In this document: in pieces, positions 22,326 to 33,464 of the stretch | Position numbering within the stretch: the stretch's first letter is position 1 | How the letters are laid out: every line of letters starts with the position of its first letter | Source: Magicicada septendecula | Taxonomy: Eukaryota > Arthropoda > Insecta > Hemiptera > Cicadidae | DNA length: 64,000 nt | Direction of reading: 5' to 3' | NCBI GenBank assembly: GCA_034769895.1 | Contig: CM068367.1 | Coordinates: 708,692,885-708,756,884 of the forward strand | The notes under the pieces: model-generated | The model's input: only the letters and a program-made list of their open reading frames with translations | Told to the model about the DNA's origin: nothing | The model's database searches: none | Position numbers and translations under genes: made by a program

Positions 22326-22712
22326 TTATTCAATAACAATGTTCCTAATTTTTTCTTTGATTTTTTTTTTAAGCACTTTTATATTTACACTTAGATTTTT
22401 CAGTTCATTAGGTAATTCATTAAAATATTTTATGGCATAATACACATAGCTTCTTTGCCCAATACTTAATAGGTGTCGCGGCAATATTATATTTTTATAC
22501 CGTGTGTTGATTCGATTTTGTAAAAACTCACTTTTTAGATCATTGTATTGATAAACTATAGAATTCACTACAAACACCTGTTTTTATATTTAATAGTTTA
22601 TTCGAATCTTGTTCATTGACTCCTATAATTTTAAGAATACACTTTTGCACTCGATCCAATTCGTCTAGAGATGATTTATATAGACCCCCCCAGCCTATGA
22701 TAGCATACCCTG
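22326..22712 (-). pseudogene. LINE reverse transcriptase, C-terminal fragment
   Basis: The minus-strand segment GYAIIGWGGLYKSSLDELDRVQKCILKII is the conserved region after the RT core (Y.I..WG ... L...Q..ILKII). After a frameshift near 22575 it continues with NRINTRYKNIILPR, GQRSYVYYAIKYFNELP and a Lys-rich tail, the usual C-terminal end of Jockey/CR1-group ORF2 proteins. The clade cannot be fixed from this fragment. The catalytic RT motifs and endonuclease are missing. Confidence 0.65.
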
Positions 22713-23194
22713 CCACACTCAGTGGCGCCGCCAGGGGGGGGCGGTGGGGGCGGTCCGCCCCGGGTGCCACACTCAGGAGGGTGACAAAATTAGGGCGAAA
22801 AAAAATTTTAGAAATAAAAAAGAATTACTAGATCAACAAATTAATCACATCAACATTTCGATTGAAGTGTGCAATCCCAGGAAGAGGGGCGTATTATGTG
22901 GGTATCACTAGAGTAATACGAGTTTAAACGTTTAGGTAAATACGTAATTTTTGTTCAGTTAAATTTGTATTGCAGTCTTTTAATTATCGTAAGTCTGATT
23001 GCTTGTACTTCGATTATAAAACGACCGAGTAATTTTTGCGTGAAAAATTTTCTCAGTGTATATAAAAAAATCAATTATGAGATTTTTTGTAAGCACTCCT
23101 AACCTACCCTTGTTTTTGTAGAAGTTGCTTTTTAAAAGAATTGCGCATTTTTTAAATTAATAATTTATTTTAAAAAAATGCCTTTTTTGGCATT

Positions 23195-23900
23195 TTAGAT
23201 AGAATCGCTAGCTCGCCTATCTGCACTTCCGAAGGTTAAACTTTCGCTAGCATAACGTCCTGTCCGTTTGAAGTTTAGATTTTTGTTTGGTCGCGTTGTT
23301 TCCCTGTTATAGGTTAGACTTATATGCCGATCCACGTTTTCGACGGCACTTGCTACAAAAACTCGACCCGCTCGCAAACCCTCAATACGCTTATATAATC
23401 GTGTGCGTTAGCGTCCGATCATCCTACACTCTCTTCGCTTATGGCTCGTTCAGCTCGCGCACCGCTCGGTCGTCCGTAAGCCGAAGGGTGTTTTGATAGT
23501 TGCGTTTCCTGATTTGGCCAATTCTGCGCAGGCGCACCAGACTCCCGCGCCGGAGAACCGCTCACTCTTTGTTTCAGCCCAGTGTTGTGAATGTGATGCG
23601 TGTTGTACAGTTTCAGTTCAGTTCAACAGAAATTCAATTTTTGCTGTTTATAGTGGCATGGTGCAGAGTGGTCCTTTAATTATTTTGAGTTTCTGTATGT
23701 GCACCATTCATTTATTGAAGGTAAGTACTTGACTTGAAAAGCGAGTACCGATACACAGGCCTGCGAATTTAAATTTTTTTTTCTGCGGCACGGGGTTAAA
23801 CAGGTCTCTATACTTTGTTCAGTCAGGGAAGGCGGTTGGATTACCTGCGATGGCTCACTTAACACAAACACACACATGCAGCCGACCCGACGGTACCCTC
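23195..23900. other. GC-richer internal segment of the hAT element, no gene seen
   Basis: About 700 bases with many CpG dinucleotides (for example around 23330-23560) stand out from the AT-rich surroundings. ORFs of 60-80 codons exist on both strands but show no domain I recognise. It may be promoter/5' sequence of the transposon or captured host DNA. Confidence 0.35.
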
Positions 23901-24644
23901 ATTCGGCGTTTAATGCCTACTGGACACTATTGGACACTCCGTTACTCGGACCGACTTTTCTTATGGTTTACAATTTAATAGCATTTAACGTAACATTTTT
24001 TGATTCTGCGTTGAATTCCAAACAAAATTAGAGCAAACACGGTACGAATCTGACGAGAAATACTGTTCAAAGGTTTATATGATATGGCTATAGAACGTAT
24101 GCAGGTTTGTTTATCTGACCCACGAACTTGTTTTCGTAAATGAATATTTAAATAGGAATTCTGCAAATACCGCCACGTTTTTACACACTCAAGCTAGGAC
24201 AATATTGTGGTGTATTTATTATTTCTTTATGTGATGTATTATTTCGAGGAGGAGGCCCTCTTCTTGACTCGAGAAGGTTATATGCAAAATAATGTAATGC
24301 AAGCAAGCAAACACGCTTAGCAGTACAAAAAAACTCGGATAAAAATCCAACATTTTTAAATATTGTAAATGGTTTTGTAAATACCGTATGTAGGCCTTTT
24401 ATATAAACAGTGACGAAGGTGTTATCGACCAAATAACTTTTAATGCGGCCTTCGGCAGTTTCAAAAGTACGAAACGAGCCTTTCAAGCTCGAAACGCAGA
24501 CAGCTCATTGGTCTACTGTAAAAGTAAATAAACAAACGTTAAAATAATATAATTATTAAATTAATAATTATGAAGCCCAAATGATTTGAAATAGTGAAAA
24601 TAAGATGAAATTTTTAAATATTAAAATTGGTGGAATTTACACTA

Positions 24645-25682
24645 ATGCAACAAGTTGGCATTTCTGTAAAACGTCTGTCTGAGACTAGATGGAGTGCCCA
24701 TCACGAAGCAATAAAACCCGTCATGGGTAACTTTGAAAAGCCAATCGAAGCTGTTGAAGAACTATGCCAGCCCGACGAGACAGTCGAAACTAGAGGAGCT
24801 GCACATATCCTACTGCCTGCAATCAGCGACTTCTCATTTTTATGGTACCTTTCATTGTGGGGGCAAGTGTTAGAGGAAGTAAACTACACACAAAAATATT
24901 TGCAATTGGAAGGAATCAACCTTGAAAAATGTGTAGTTAAAATGAATGCTCTTAAGCTGTTCTTGAAGGACAAACGTAGAGATATTGTTGAAGGTGCTCT
25001 TCAGTTTGCAAAAAATATGTGTCAAAAATTGGACATCCCCACAGAAAAAAGAAAAAGAGTGAAAAAGATGCTACCTGGTGAAAATTCCTGGGATGAAGAA
25101 CTCACTTGGGCGCAAGAGCTACAACGGGCAATGCTCGAATGCATAGATACGTTTTACCAGGAGATGGTGACACGCTGTGAGGGTATGGAACAAGTCCTCT
25201 CCAACTTCGCTATTTTGCAGCCTAATAATTTGATGAATGCAAACGAACCAGACCTTCGGACTCTTCTCAAAAGTTTGACTAAGACATATGATGAATTTTC
25301 TCAAGAAGACATAGACGTCCCCAAAGAAATCCTGCGGTTGAGAAGGCATCTTCAGGCAGCAGGCATTTCAAATGAAAAAACGAAGAAGTGGACCAGTTTG
25401 AACTTCTTAGAATTTATTACCGAATATGACTTTTCAGATACTATACCAAATGTAACATTAGCTTTAAGGTTTTTCCTCACAATATGTGTATCAGTTGCTT
25501 CATGCGAGAGAGGTTTTTCGAAACTAAAATTAATCAAAAGTTACCTCAGATCCACAATGAGTCAGGTTAGATTGACGAAACTAGCTATGTTATCCATTGA
25601 ACATGAAGTGGCAAAAAGTATTGATTTTGATAGTGTAATTTCAAAATTTGCTTCATATAAAGCACGTAAAAGCAGGTTTTAA
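24645..25682 (+). CDS. hAT transposase, C-terminal half (ZMYM1-like family)
   Basis: The open frame starts with TTG at 24627; the first ATG is 24645, giving 345 residues. The block ISVKRLSETRWSAHHEA and the C-terminal FFLTICVSVASCERGFSKLKL and LRSTMSQVRLTKLAMLSIEHE (about residues 275-335) are the hAT C-terminal dimerisation region of ZMYM1-like transposases. The N-terminal TTF zinc finger and the first catalytic residues are absent, and the usual length is about twice this. The frame is uninterrupted, unlike most ORFs in the window, and the stop is followed by an AATAAA-like signal (about 25760). A partial transposase could in principle still be expressed, for example as a dominant interacting fragment (inference). 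Confidence 0.75.
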   Translation: MQQVGISVKRLSETRWSAHHEAIKPVMGNFEKPIEAVEELCQPDETVETRGAAHILLPAISDFSFLWYLSLWGQVLEEVNYTQKYLQLEGINLEKCVVKMNALKLFLKDKRRDIVEGALQFAKNMCQKLDIPTEKRKRVKKMLPGENSWDEELTWAQELQRAMLECIDTFYQEMVTRCEGMEQVLSNFAILQPNNLMNANEPDLRTLLKSLTKTYDEFSQEDIDVPKEILRLRRHLQAAGISNEKTKKWTSLNFLEFITEYDFSDTIPNVTLALRFFLTICVSVASCERGFSKLKLIKSYLRSTMSQVRLTKLAMLSIEHEVAKSIDFDSVISKFASYKARKSRF

Positions 25683-27244
25683 GATATTGATGTGCTAATT
25701 CTTTTGAATTAGTAGGCCTAATTACCTGTATTTAGTTTGTAAAATGTATTTAGCCTAAAAATAAACAGTTCCATAAGTTATAAATGTTTTATTTAATTTA
25801 ATTCAAATTCGTTCTTTGCAACACGTTAGCTAATTACAGTGTTTTCAGCTTTTTATAGTTAAGTATGTGGGAGGGGGGTGTAAGGAGGACGGCCCGCCCC
25901 GGGTGCCACTACATCTGGCGACGCCACTGGCCACACTATGGAATAGTCCATAGTATATTAATCCTCCTTTATTTATTTATCATTATTGGGCAGGAGTTAA
26001 GTAACGTTACATAAAGCCCCCCCACTAGAACAGATTTATTTTTTATTTCTTCTTAAAAATTAATTGTTTGATTCCTAATTCTTTGGCTTCTTTCATCATT
26101 CTTCATGATATCTCTTTATTTCTGCTTGATTATATTCACCTTTTATTTGGTTAATGGTAATAGACTTGATTTCATACTCAACTCTCTCTCCCTTGGAGGC
26201 AAATTCATTAATGATATGATTTCTCGGGGTGGTGGTCTTTCAAACATTACTAGATAAGGATTGGTCACAATAATCAGTAAAAACTTGTTTTAACACTCTC
26301 ATATTTCTATTTACTTCTATAAATGTGCTTTCTCAATTGAGCTTCTGTCTGCTATCTTCCTTCTGTTTTCTGCCTTCATACTTCTGGAATCTGATATTAA
26401 TCTTCTCAGCTGCTTTATTAACCCTTAAATATTCAATTTCCTTAACATTTTTTCCCTATCCTGTGGGGTGGTTCAGTTCGGGTGGCCACTTTTGGGTCCA
26501 TTACTCCGCTGTCTATCCTTACACCTTTTAGACCAGAGGGACGTACCGTCTGCTCAGGAAAATGATTGCTGGAACATTTCTACAGTCAATTCATTATATT
26601 AAAAAAAACTTACAAGTAGTCGATTGACGACTAATACTAAACAATTTTGGGATTCTTCACGCTGTTGCTGTTTGCATTTAATTATATATTTCTTTTTCTT
26701 CTTGATTCCTTCTTATTTTTCAGTAACTAATTTCAGATAACATTATTGATAGGCATTATTTTAAAATCTTTTGACTTTCCTTCTTATGACAGATGTTCTT
26801 CGTATCTTTTCTTCCTTTACCATTTTCAACTCCGAGAAATTCTAAATTGTAGCTGTATTAATTATTATCATTCTTTAGCTTCATTGTAATTCTAGTCATT
26901 AAATTATTCGTGGTTCTTCTTATTTTCCCTTCTTATCTGAGCACCTTACCATTAATTGTTTTTTTATTTTTTTCTTCTCGTTCCCATTAAAAAATTATTT
27001 TTTCTCTTATTTCATTTTAAATCAGTTATTTATAATTAAATTATATAATCTGTTCTTACATTCTCTTGGCGGTTTGTTGTTTATCATAAATTATATCGTT
27101 TCGAAATATTTTGAGTAAGTTGTCCTTACATGCTTTTTGAATTGTGGGCTTTTATTATATTTTATTTGGTTCCTTCTTTCCAATGGGTTGCTTGGTCGGT
27201 ATACAGAAAATCAGTCCCCTTTTTCTGGTTGATTATTATTTGGT

Positions 27245-28247
27245 TTAACCATGGTCCATAAATTCAGTTACTCCTATTCCTCGGATTACTGGGGTATTCG
27301 GAATTACTTCTCTCCTTGATAATCTCCTTATCATCCGGCTCTCCCACTTTGCTGCTATGGAACCATTTAAGTACCGGTCTCCCGTCATAGTTCGTTCCTT
27401 TTTAACTAACAGGTATTGTACCTCCTCTAACATAACATAGTCACTCATATTTAATACCATTTCATTCCCTTTTACCTCTGGATTATTTACCAAATATTTG
27501 AATGTTATATTCCGTCTTGAAGATATGACTGATATCGTCTGATATACTTCAATCGTCGACATATTTAATTGAGATCTAGCCTTAATTAACTCCCTTTGTT
27601 CATTAATTGGAAGGTTAAATACATTAATTAATCCACCCTTCCTCCTCATCTCCAATTCTTCTCTTGTATTTATTATTTTCTTTCTACATATTTTTCTTAT
27701 TTTCTTGGTCTTCTTTTTCCAGGTATTTATTATCCTCTTTGCTGTTGTTATTTTTATTCTCAGATAATATTACACCTTGGTATTCTCTAATTTCTATTTC
27801 CTTTCTGCTCTCTTCTGTATTCGGACTTACTTTAGTACCTTCGGAAGTGCTGTCTAGTGTTTCATTCAAATTCTTGAAACCACTGTCCATTGTTTCCTCT
27901 AACTTTCTGAAACTTTCATCCATTTGTTTCATGAATTTTTCATGGTGTCTCTGGTTATCTTCTCTTATTTTGTTATTCCCTTCCAGTATAATTCTCAACA
28001 TCTCCTGCATGCTCGTGTCTTCATTTTGGGCGGATTCATCTGGTTGGTCCCCTTGGGCATCCTCTTCAATTATTTCCTTTTCCGTGTCCATAACTACTTC
28101 GGTTTCTTCTTTATCGCCTGTCTGTTGTTCCATTTCACTGTCCGTGACTACTTCTATTTCTTGTTCCTGTCCACCTTCTTCCTTCTCCGTGTCTTCTGCC
28201 CTCTTCTTCGACCTGCCTCTGGTATTATGCATTTCTTGTCTTCTCAT
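27245..28247 (-). pseudogene. gag remnant, copy 3 (best N-terminus)
   Basis: From the ATG at 28247 an open frame of about 187 codons runs to 27684: an acidic N-terminus (EDTEKEEGG, EIIEEDAQGD), then a coiled-coil-like stretch around MDESFRKLEE. It lacks the TGA and the ~11-bp deletion of the other copies. An extra T in a T-run near 27715 shifts the frame; the C-terminal part continues in 27245-27655 to a frame-shifted end. Copies 1-3 carry different breaks, so the ancestor had a longer Gag. Confidence 0.6.
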
Positions 28248-28317
28248 AGTTGCCGACAAAAATTAGGTTTTTTGTTATATTAACTTGCGTATATCTCAAA
28301 ATTCCTTCCTAATTGAA

Positions 28318-28335
28318 GCCTCACGTTGGGCACCA
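28318..28335 (-). promoter_or_regulatory. Primer binding site, gag-only element copy 3
   Basis: The minus strand reads TGGTGCCCAACGTGAGGC, with one substitution relative to copies 1 and 2. Confidence 0.65.
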
Positions 28336-28337
28336 TT

Positions 28338-28432
28338 AGTAACGTTTCGCGAGTAACCTCTTCCATTTATACATTTCTCAAGTATCTAATGAAAATCTAT
28401 TTTTTTATTTGCCCCACGTTATTAGCGTCATT
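28338..28432 (-). repeat. Mini-LTR plus spacer, copy 3
   Basis: AGTAACGTTTCGCGAG...TTTA (32 bp, terminal bases mutated), followed by a 63-bp spacer with the GCCCCACGTTATTAGCGTCA motif. Confidence 0.6.
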
Positions 28433-29542
28433 TGTAACGTCTCGCGAGTAATTTGTGAATCACGTCTATTTGATACTCTTCGAAACTCTCGCCTAATTAA
28501 CATTGCCAAAGTTTTTATCTGTTGGTGTTATATGCCTTCAAAATCGAGTGTGTGTGATTATGAAAGGATCTTGAATGATTTTCTTAAATTTGTTTGTATT
28601 AAATCAATACCATTGTTTGGAAATAGGTAGGAGAGAGAGTAAAGAGAGTCAAAGAGAATTACTCACTATGTATACAATCGAGTATTTTAAATTTTTTCCA
28701 CTCGTGGCATCAGCTGTTTTCTCCTTTTACGAACCCATTTGAGGTTAAATTACTTTTGTAGTACGTAATAATTTCTTGATGACCGGACTGATTCCCTTTC
28801 TCTTCTCGATTTTTCATATTACCTGTAATCAACTACCATCTACTAGAAATAATACACATTTTATTATTTAAACGCAAGGCATTCCTTGAATTTATTTAAT
28901 ATTTACGGATCACTATGGTCTCCAAAACATGAATTGACAATCGATTACTTCACAAATCACAGCGTTACTTCGATCTTAAGTTTACTAACATATAACACAT
29001 AACAAATGTTTTTTATTACAGTTTTAATAAAGAAAAAGAAATAATTAATTAATTTCCCAGGGTTATTTAAGGTTCTTTGAACTTTGAGGAAGTCAGAAAT
29101 GCATCAATCTGTATCATTCAGTTGATTTTTTGACCGCTAGAGCGCAAACTACATTTCTTCACTGACAAAACGAGCACTAAAATTAATGGCGTCTGTAATG
29201 TTATTAGCAAAGCAACATTTTTCTGTTTTTTGGTTAATTAAAATAAAGTTTATGTTCACCTTGTTTTCAGATGGATTCAAAGAGATGGTGCTGTTTCTAG
29301 TGTTCTAGATTTATAGTTGAGGTGTAATTGAATCGTTTATTTCAGGAACCCGCCAAGTACACTTTTTCAAACTTTCGGAAAACAAAAATGAAACTTTCTA
29401 CTTTTAATATTACTGTAGATTTTTGCCTAGAAAAAATTTACAGTGTTTCTCAATATCTCCTAAAAACAAATAATGCTTGTATTTAATTTTTAAAATTATA
29501 CTCTTCATAACAAATTTATAAAAATTTTGTATTTGACGGGTT
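28433..29542 (-). repeat. LTR copy 6, internally deleted, with truncated DUF7869-like insert
   Basis: The LTR starts at 28433. It lacks ~45 bases after GTCAGAAATGCAT (29103) that are present in the other copies. The DUF7869-like insertion starts at its usual site (29330) but only its first ~213 bp remain. Confidence 0.7.
29330..29542 (-). mobile_element. DUF7869-type DNA transposon, copy 4, only the left end
   Basis: It keeps the left TIR GAATCGTTTATTTCAGGAAC and the first subterminal repeat (TTGACGGG at 29533-29540), then stops abruptly at a T-run and continues as gag-internal-region sequence. No coding sequence is left. Confidence 0.75.
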
Positions 29543-29822
29543 TTTTCATCTTCAGCACAAATTTGTGAGATGCTCTTTTTAAATGTTTGACACTTTCACC
29601 TATCATACTATGTTCCACTTTGTACACTGCACTTTCATGATTACACTTAGTATTGTTTTCAATGGTTACAGTGTTTTTAGAGTACAAAGGTTCTCATAGT
29701 TTGATACATAATCCCCATTTCTGACTTTTAAAATGGATGATTACTGCTTTTTTCTCTTGTGGTTATATTAATCCTTTATTTATTTATTTATCATTATTGG
29801 GCAGGAGTTATGTAACGTTACA
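29543..29822 (-). mobile_element. Fragment of gag-element internal region
   Basis: It matches 12979-13260 of internal region 1 (TTTTCATCTTCAGCACAAATTT onward to GGCAGGAGTTA). It is fused on the left to the DUF7869-like fragment and on the right to the Helentron-type fragment, and marks the right end of the array. Confidence 0.7.
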
Positions 29823-30815
29823 ATATTTTAACAAGGGTACTTACTTATGGCAAATGATAAGAACCGCAAATTCAAACAGAATCAAATAATGTTTTGCATA
29901 CAGCCCTGATTTGTAGAGTACTCAAGACGTGTTGTTTTTGGTGAAGATCGGTTAAGGGAAAGGGGTAGTTTACCAGCAACATTTTTTTATCAAGGGTAAT
30001 ATTTTTTTTTGGCAAACGATAACAGCCGCAAATTCATACAGAATCAAATAATGTTTTGCATACAGCCCTGAATTGTAGAGGACTGAAGGTCTGTTGATTT
30101 TGGTGAAGATCGGTATAGAGAAAGGGGTAGTTTACCAGCAACATTTTATGTTTTAACAAGGGTAATTTTTTCTTTGACGAACGATAACTGCCGTAAATTC
30201 AAACATAATCAAATAAGGTTTTGCATACGTCCCTAAATTTTAAAGATCTCAAGGCCTATTGATTTTGGTGAAGATCCGTTTACAGAAAGGGGTAGTTTAC
30301 CTGCAACATTTTATGTTTTAACAAGAGTAAAGTACTTAATTTTGATAAATAAAGTATCTTGATAAGAAGCTCATAATAATCCACTGTAGAAATGTAGATG
30401 AAATATCTATAAATGAAATCTATAAATGAAGAGGTTAGGTGAACGGAGTGGGGGTAATTTTCTATAAATAAGAATTATAGTTGAAGGGAGAGGGGAGAAT
30501 TTTTTATGTGTACTACGTTATTGGCAACAAAGAAGTAGTTCTTTGTTAAAATTCCTTCCCGGGCTGTTTCAATGTCCAGCCGTAGTCCAATGTTTTCTGC
30601 AAAACCAAACTTTTCGGCAGTGCCATCGACTTCCATCTCAGTGAAAATCGAGTGCGAAAACGTGAGGTGGTATATGTTAGTGACCACAGTACTGTGGTTT
30701 AAGGCTGAAGCAATAAGTAGAAAGAAGTAGTTTCTATAGAAATATTTCATTTCGAATATGATTTTAAATATAAATCTTAGAACATGGAAGTCATGTATGG
30801 TTCTCCATACCGATA
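29823..30815 (+). mobile_element. Helentron-type element, second copy, 5'-truncated
   Basis: Three degraded units of the ~160-bp repeat (29847-30325) are followed by a unique stretch. The right terminus is the same as at 11186: ATGGAAGTCATGTATGG, hairpin GTATGG-TTCT-CCATAC, then CGATA before a T-run. The left terminus with its inverted repeat is missing. The unique part (30330-30770) differs from copy 1, so the family has variable interiors. Confidence 0.55.
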
Positions 30816-31206
30816 TTTTTTGTAATGTAACACAAAACAAAACACTTAAATAAATCTGGTACTGAGAGAATCTGACATTTTTATGGTAGTGAACAAATGT
30901 TATCTGTTAGTGGTTGCATTCTTATCTTGCATTATTGTCACCTTGTGAAAAAAAGTGTTCTTACTTTTTAGACCGATTTTAAATAGTCAAGGACTTGGGA
31001 GTAGAACTTTTATATAGTAAGGCTTGGGAGTAGAACATCTTTTTCTCCCACTTAAGCAGTCCAAGAGTTAGGTAGAGTAGGCTGCCTCAGCATATAAGGA
31101 AAGTAGTGTGGCCAGCCCTATAATTCAGACGCTCATTACTATCCCAGATACCCAAAAAAAATAAGGGAACTCACATTACTTATTTTTAAGGTACAAATCA
31201 TTTATA
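30816..31206. other. Unassigned AT-rich sequence
   Basis: No ORF or repeat is recognised, apart from the start (31165) of a segment that recurs at 33635. Confidence 0.4.
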
Positions 31207-31490
31207 TACGAGGGACGTCCAGAAAGTAAGAATACAAGGGCTGTGTAGGACATAGGGAAATTTTTTTTTCAAAGTTGGCACCCGTGACGTTTAGACGGGT
31301 TCTTAACGGTCAAAATGAGACATTGAGCGCCTCAGTCCGTTACGAAATGTCGTCGCAGCAGCTTAACACGTCAACCAGTTCGTCCCACGTTTGCTCCACG
31401 TACCGCAGGTGTGGACTTTCTGGACGTCCCTCGTATTTCATATTTTACAGAATACACATATAATAAAATTTCAGGTAAATTTACTTAAAC
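31165..31490. repeat. Repeated segment, copy A (interrupted by a mariner MITE)
   Basis: From GGGAAC.CACATTACTTA through AAATTTACTTA this matches 33635-33731 with a few substitutions once the MITE is removed. The pair supplies the pre-insertion state of the MITE site. Confidence 0.75.
31209..31433. mobile_element. mariner-type MITE (225 bp)
   Basis: Both ends read CGAGGGACGTCCAGAAAGT as inverted repeats, flanked by TA (31207-31208, 31434-31435), as expected for Tc1/mariner. It carries no transposase. The TIR differs from that of the mariner at 48269 (CGAGGGGGTACCCAAAAGTA), so a different autonomous partner is expected. Confidence 0.9.
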
Positions 31491-31990
31491 TGTTCACTGT
31501 TGCTGACATTACAGGGAAATGGCAAAAATAAATGTTTAAAATTGCATCTGTATAATAACACAGCCAAAACAATGATAAAATTATCTTAGTAGTGCTCAAC
31601 ACAAAGTTGCTGGATATGGATACAGCAGTAAAAGAAAACACATCAGATCTGAGAAAGAGAGTTTGTTGCTAGTTGAATTTGGTTAAGTAAATTAAAAAAT
31701 ATACAAAGATTATCTAAAAAGGTAGTTTGTGCTGTAAATGAAAATGCTGATGTAAATGAGGCTGACTGCACATCTTAGATGGGAATTGTTTGATTTAAAT
31801 TGAAGAAGCTGTACGACAAAGAGGCCTTTTTCAGTGCAGACAAGACTCGTTTATTCTTTATAATCACATCTCTTTACTGTCTTTTTTTCTATTTTATGAG
31901 TTGTGTTGAGACATCTAGAAAATGTTTCTGATGAAATGTTTACATACTTAAAAAAATTCAAATCAGTTCTCTAAAACAAAATAATTTTTA

Positions 31991-32055
31991 CAAACAGAAT
32001 TATCACTGTTGCACACCACTATAATTCTGGTGTGCAAGAGTGATAATTCTGTTTG
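31991..32055. repeat. Near-perfect hairpin, 28-bp arms
   Basis: The arms 31991-32018 and 32028-32055 are complementary except for one position, with a 9-nt loop. The arms begin CAAACAGAATTATCACT and end GCACACCA. No ORF or TE signature explains it. Confidence 0.85.
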
Positions 32056-33464
32056 TGATTATAACCACTAACACAACTTTCTTAATTAAAAAAAATAATT
32101 TTTGACAGACAAGTATAAACTAACAGATTTGTTTTTTTTAAGTTTAATGTTATAGAATGCAAGAAACATTTCATTTCTGGCCATCTACTTTGGTATATGG
32201 TTAAGTTTCAAAAACTAAGAATGAAGATGCTTATAATCTAGTATCACTATTTAACTAAATTATGGCTAATATCTGTTTTTATAGTAAGATTTTAGTTAAT
32301 GACTTTTGTTTGTAAATATAATTAGTAGGTTTTCAAAAAATAAAAATAAACCATAATGGACACTTCTCACATAATGAAAATTCTGTACTCCAGCGTAAAT
32401 TGATGCTTGATTATAACAAATATTTAATATTCAACAAACAGAATTTTTATAACAAATCTTTTTCTCTTTTCATTAACACTTTCCTATTAGAAGTTTAATT
32501 TCACTCTTTACCTTCTCTAGAAGTACTCTTCTATTCTTACAGCTACAGTACCTACAACACGACGCCAAAAACTAGTAATTCATACCAGTAATAAGCAAGA
32601 AATGTATAAGGGCATGTAATAAAATAATGTATGATGCATTAATACAATTCTTTACAGATACTGTTTTCTTCAATACTACCACTGCCCACTGTGTAAACAA
32701 GATTGTTATTTCTAACAATATTATACTTTTCAGCATGATCAGCAGTACCCTCAGTACAGAAAGAATTTTCTAACATACTGGTACTAAAATCTTATATGTA
32801 CTTGCATTTACAACTAAGGGACATATTCATACAGAACATTCCAATGAGTATAATTCAATTGTTTCCTTCCTACTGCAATATTCCATTAATTACTCTGTAC
32901 TCTTGTAATCTGCAAGTCATTTTTTTATCTTATACAATCCACACCTCCCTTTTATTACCCTACAAATTTCACTCTTTCATGATAATTTCTCTGCATATAT
33001 ATGTTTTTGCCTAAACTCATGTTCTTCTTTTTAGTCCAAACCACTATTTCTGTGAACACTGGTAACCTGTATGCTTGGGAGTTCAAGGAGTTGTCACAAA
33101 TGTTGAACACTTTAATCCTCACTTTTTACTCATTTCTTGTTTACTTCCATAATTTCATTCATTTGCTTTACTTGTTTTCGCCTACAGTAATCAGAAATGC
33201 TGTGATCACTTTAAAAACACATTACAAAATATTATTGCTATTCAAAAAATTTTAGTTATGTAGTAACAAAATTTAATTTATCAGGCCATGTAACTGATCA
33301 TGTTCTTGTACACATACATCTAGTGAATTAACATTTCAGGTTTGTTTTCTGTGTTTATTGGCAATAAGTGCTAACAAACCAGTCTTTTCCTTTCTACTTG
33401 ACTATTTTGGCTACACAGTCGACTACATTGACTACATATACCGTATTCATGTTAAACGAATGTT

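Larger units (their letters stand above)
22720..25929 (+). mobile_element. hAT DNA transposon (3.2 kb)
   Basis: The termini are CAGTGGCGCCGCCAG and, on the other strand, CAGTGGCGTCGCCAG. The 8-bp duplication GCCACACT flanks it at 22712-22719 and 25930-25937. Both are diagnostic of hAT. The inner part of each end is GC-rich with a repeated CCGCCCCGGGTGCCAC motif in both subterminal regions. It sits in the LINE. Its only coding remnant is the C-terminal half of a transposase (24645-25682); 22780-24640 has no credible exon. Confidence 0.9.
22029..25953 (-). mobile_element. 5'-truncated non-LTR retrotransposon (LINE) fragment carrying a hAT insertion
   Basis: On the minus strand it runs from ~25953 to a (TTA)n tail at 22029-22055. 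It is flanked by TATATT at 22023-22028 and 25954-25959, a target duplication verified against the uninterrupted gag regions. The coding sequence continues across the hAT insertion: FHS on the right side joins VAGYAIIGWGG on the left. After removing the hAT element only about 0.7 kb is left, so it is heavily 5'-truncated. Confidence 0.7.
21071..28337 (-). mobile_element. Internal region of the gag-only LTR element, copy 3, split by a LINE/hAT nest
   Basis: It is colinear with the other internal regions but interrupted after GGTTATATT at 22028 and resumed at 25954. The right part holds the least damaged gag N-terminus (28247 down). The PBS (28318-28335) has one change (GCCTCACG on the plus strand) and the mini-LTR start has lost its terminal T (AGTAACG). 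Confidence 0.6.
1..29822 (-). repeat. Tandem array of a gag-only LTR-retrotransposon-like element
   Basis: The same ~1 kb terminal sequence occurs six times in the same orientation, starting near 1 (partial), 3432, 7261, 15681, 20087 and 28433. Consecutive copies are joined either by a 62-bp spacer (first two junctions) or by a ~3.33 kb internal region plus a 32-bp mini-LTR and the spacer (next three). The order is LTR1-spacer-LTR2-spacer-LTR3-gag-LTR4-gag-LTR5-gag-LTR6-broken gag region. The element reads on the minus strand, because the primer-binding-site-like sequence and gag remnants are on that strand. Such an array is expected from unequal recombination between LTRs of neighbouring copies (inference). 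The first two units are nearly identical over 3.83 kb, so an assembly duplication should be kept in mind. Confidence 0.8.

Noticed and set aside
22540-22770. 76-codon minus-strand ORF as a single gene
   Set aside because: Its first ~20 codons come from the hAT terminus; only the rest is LINE.
30475-30840. 121-codon minus-strand ORF
   Set aside because: It runs through the Helentron-type right end, whose sequence also occurs elsewhere as non-coding; no domain.
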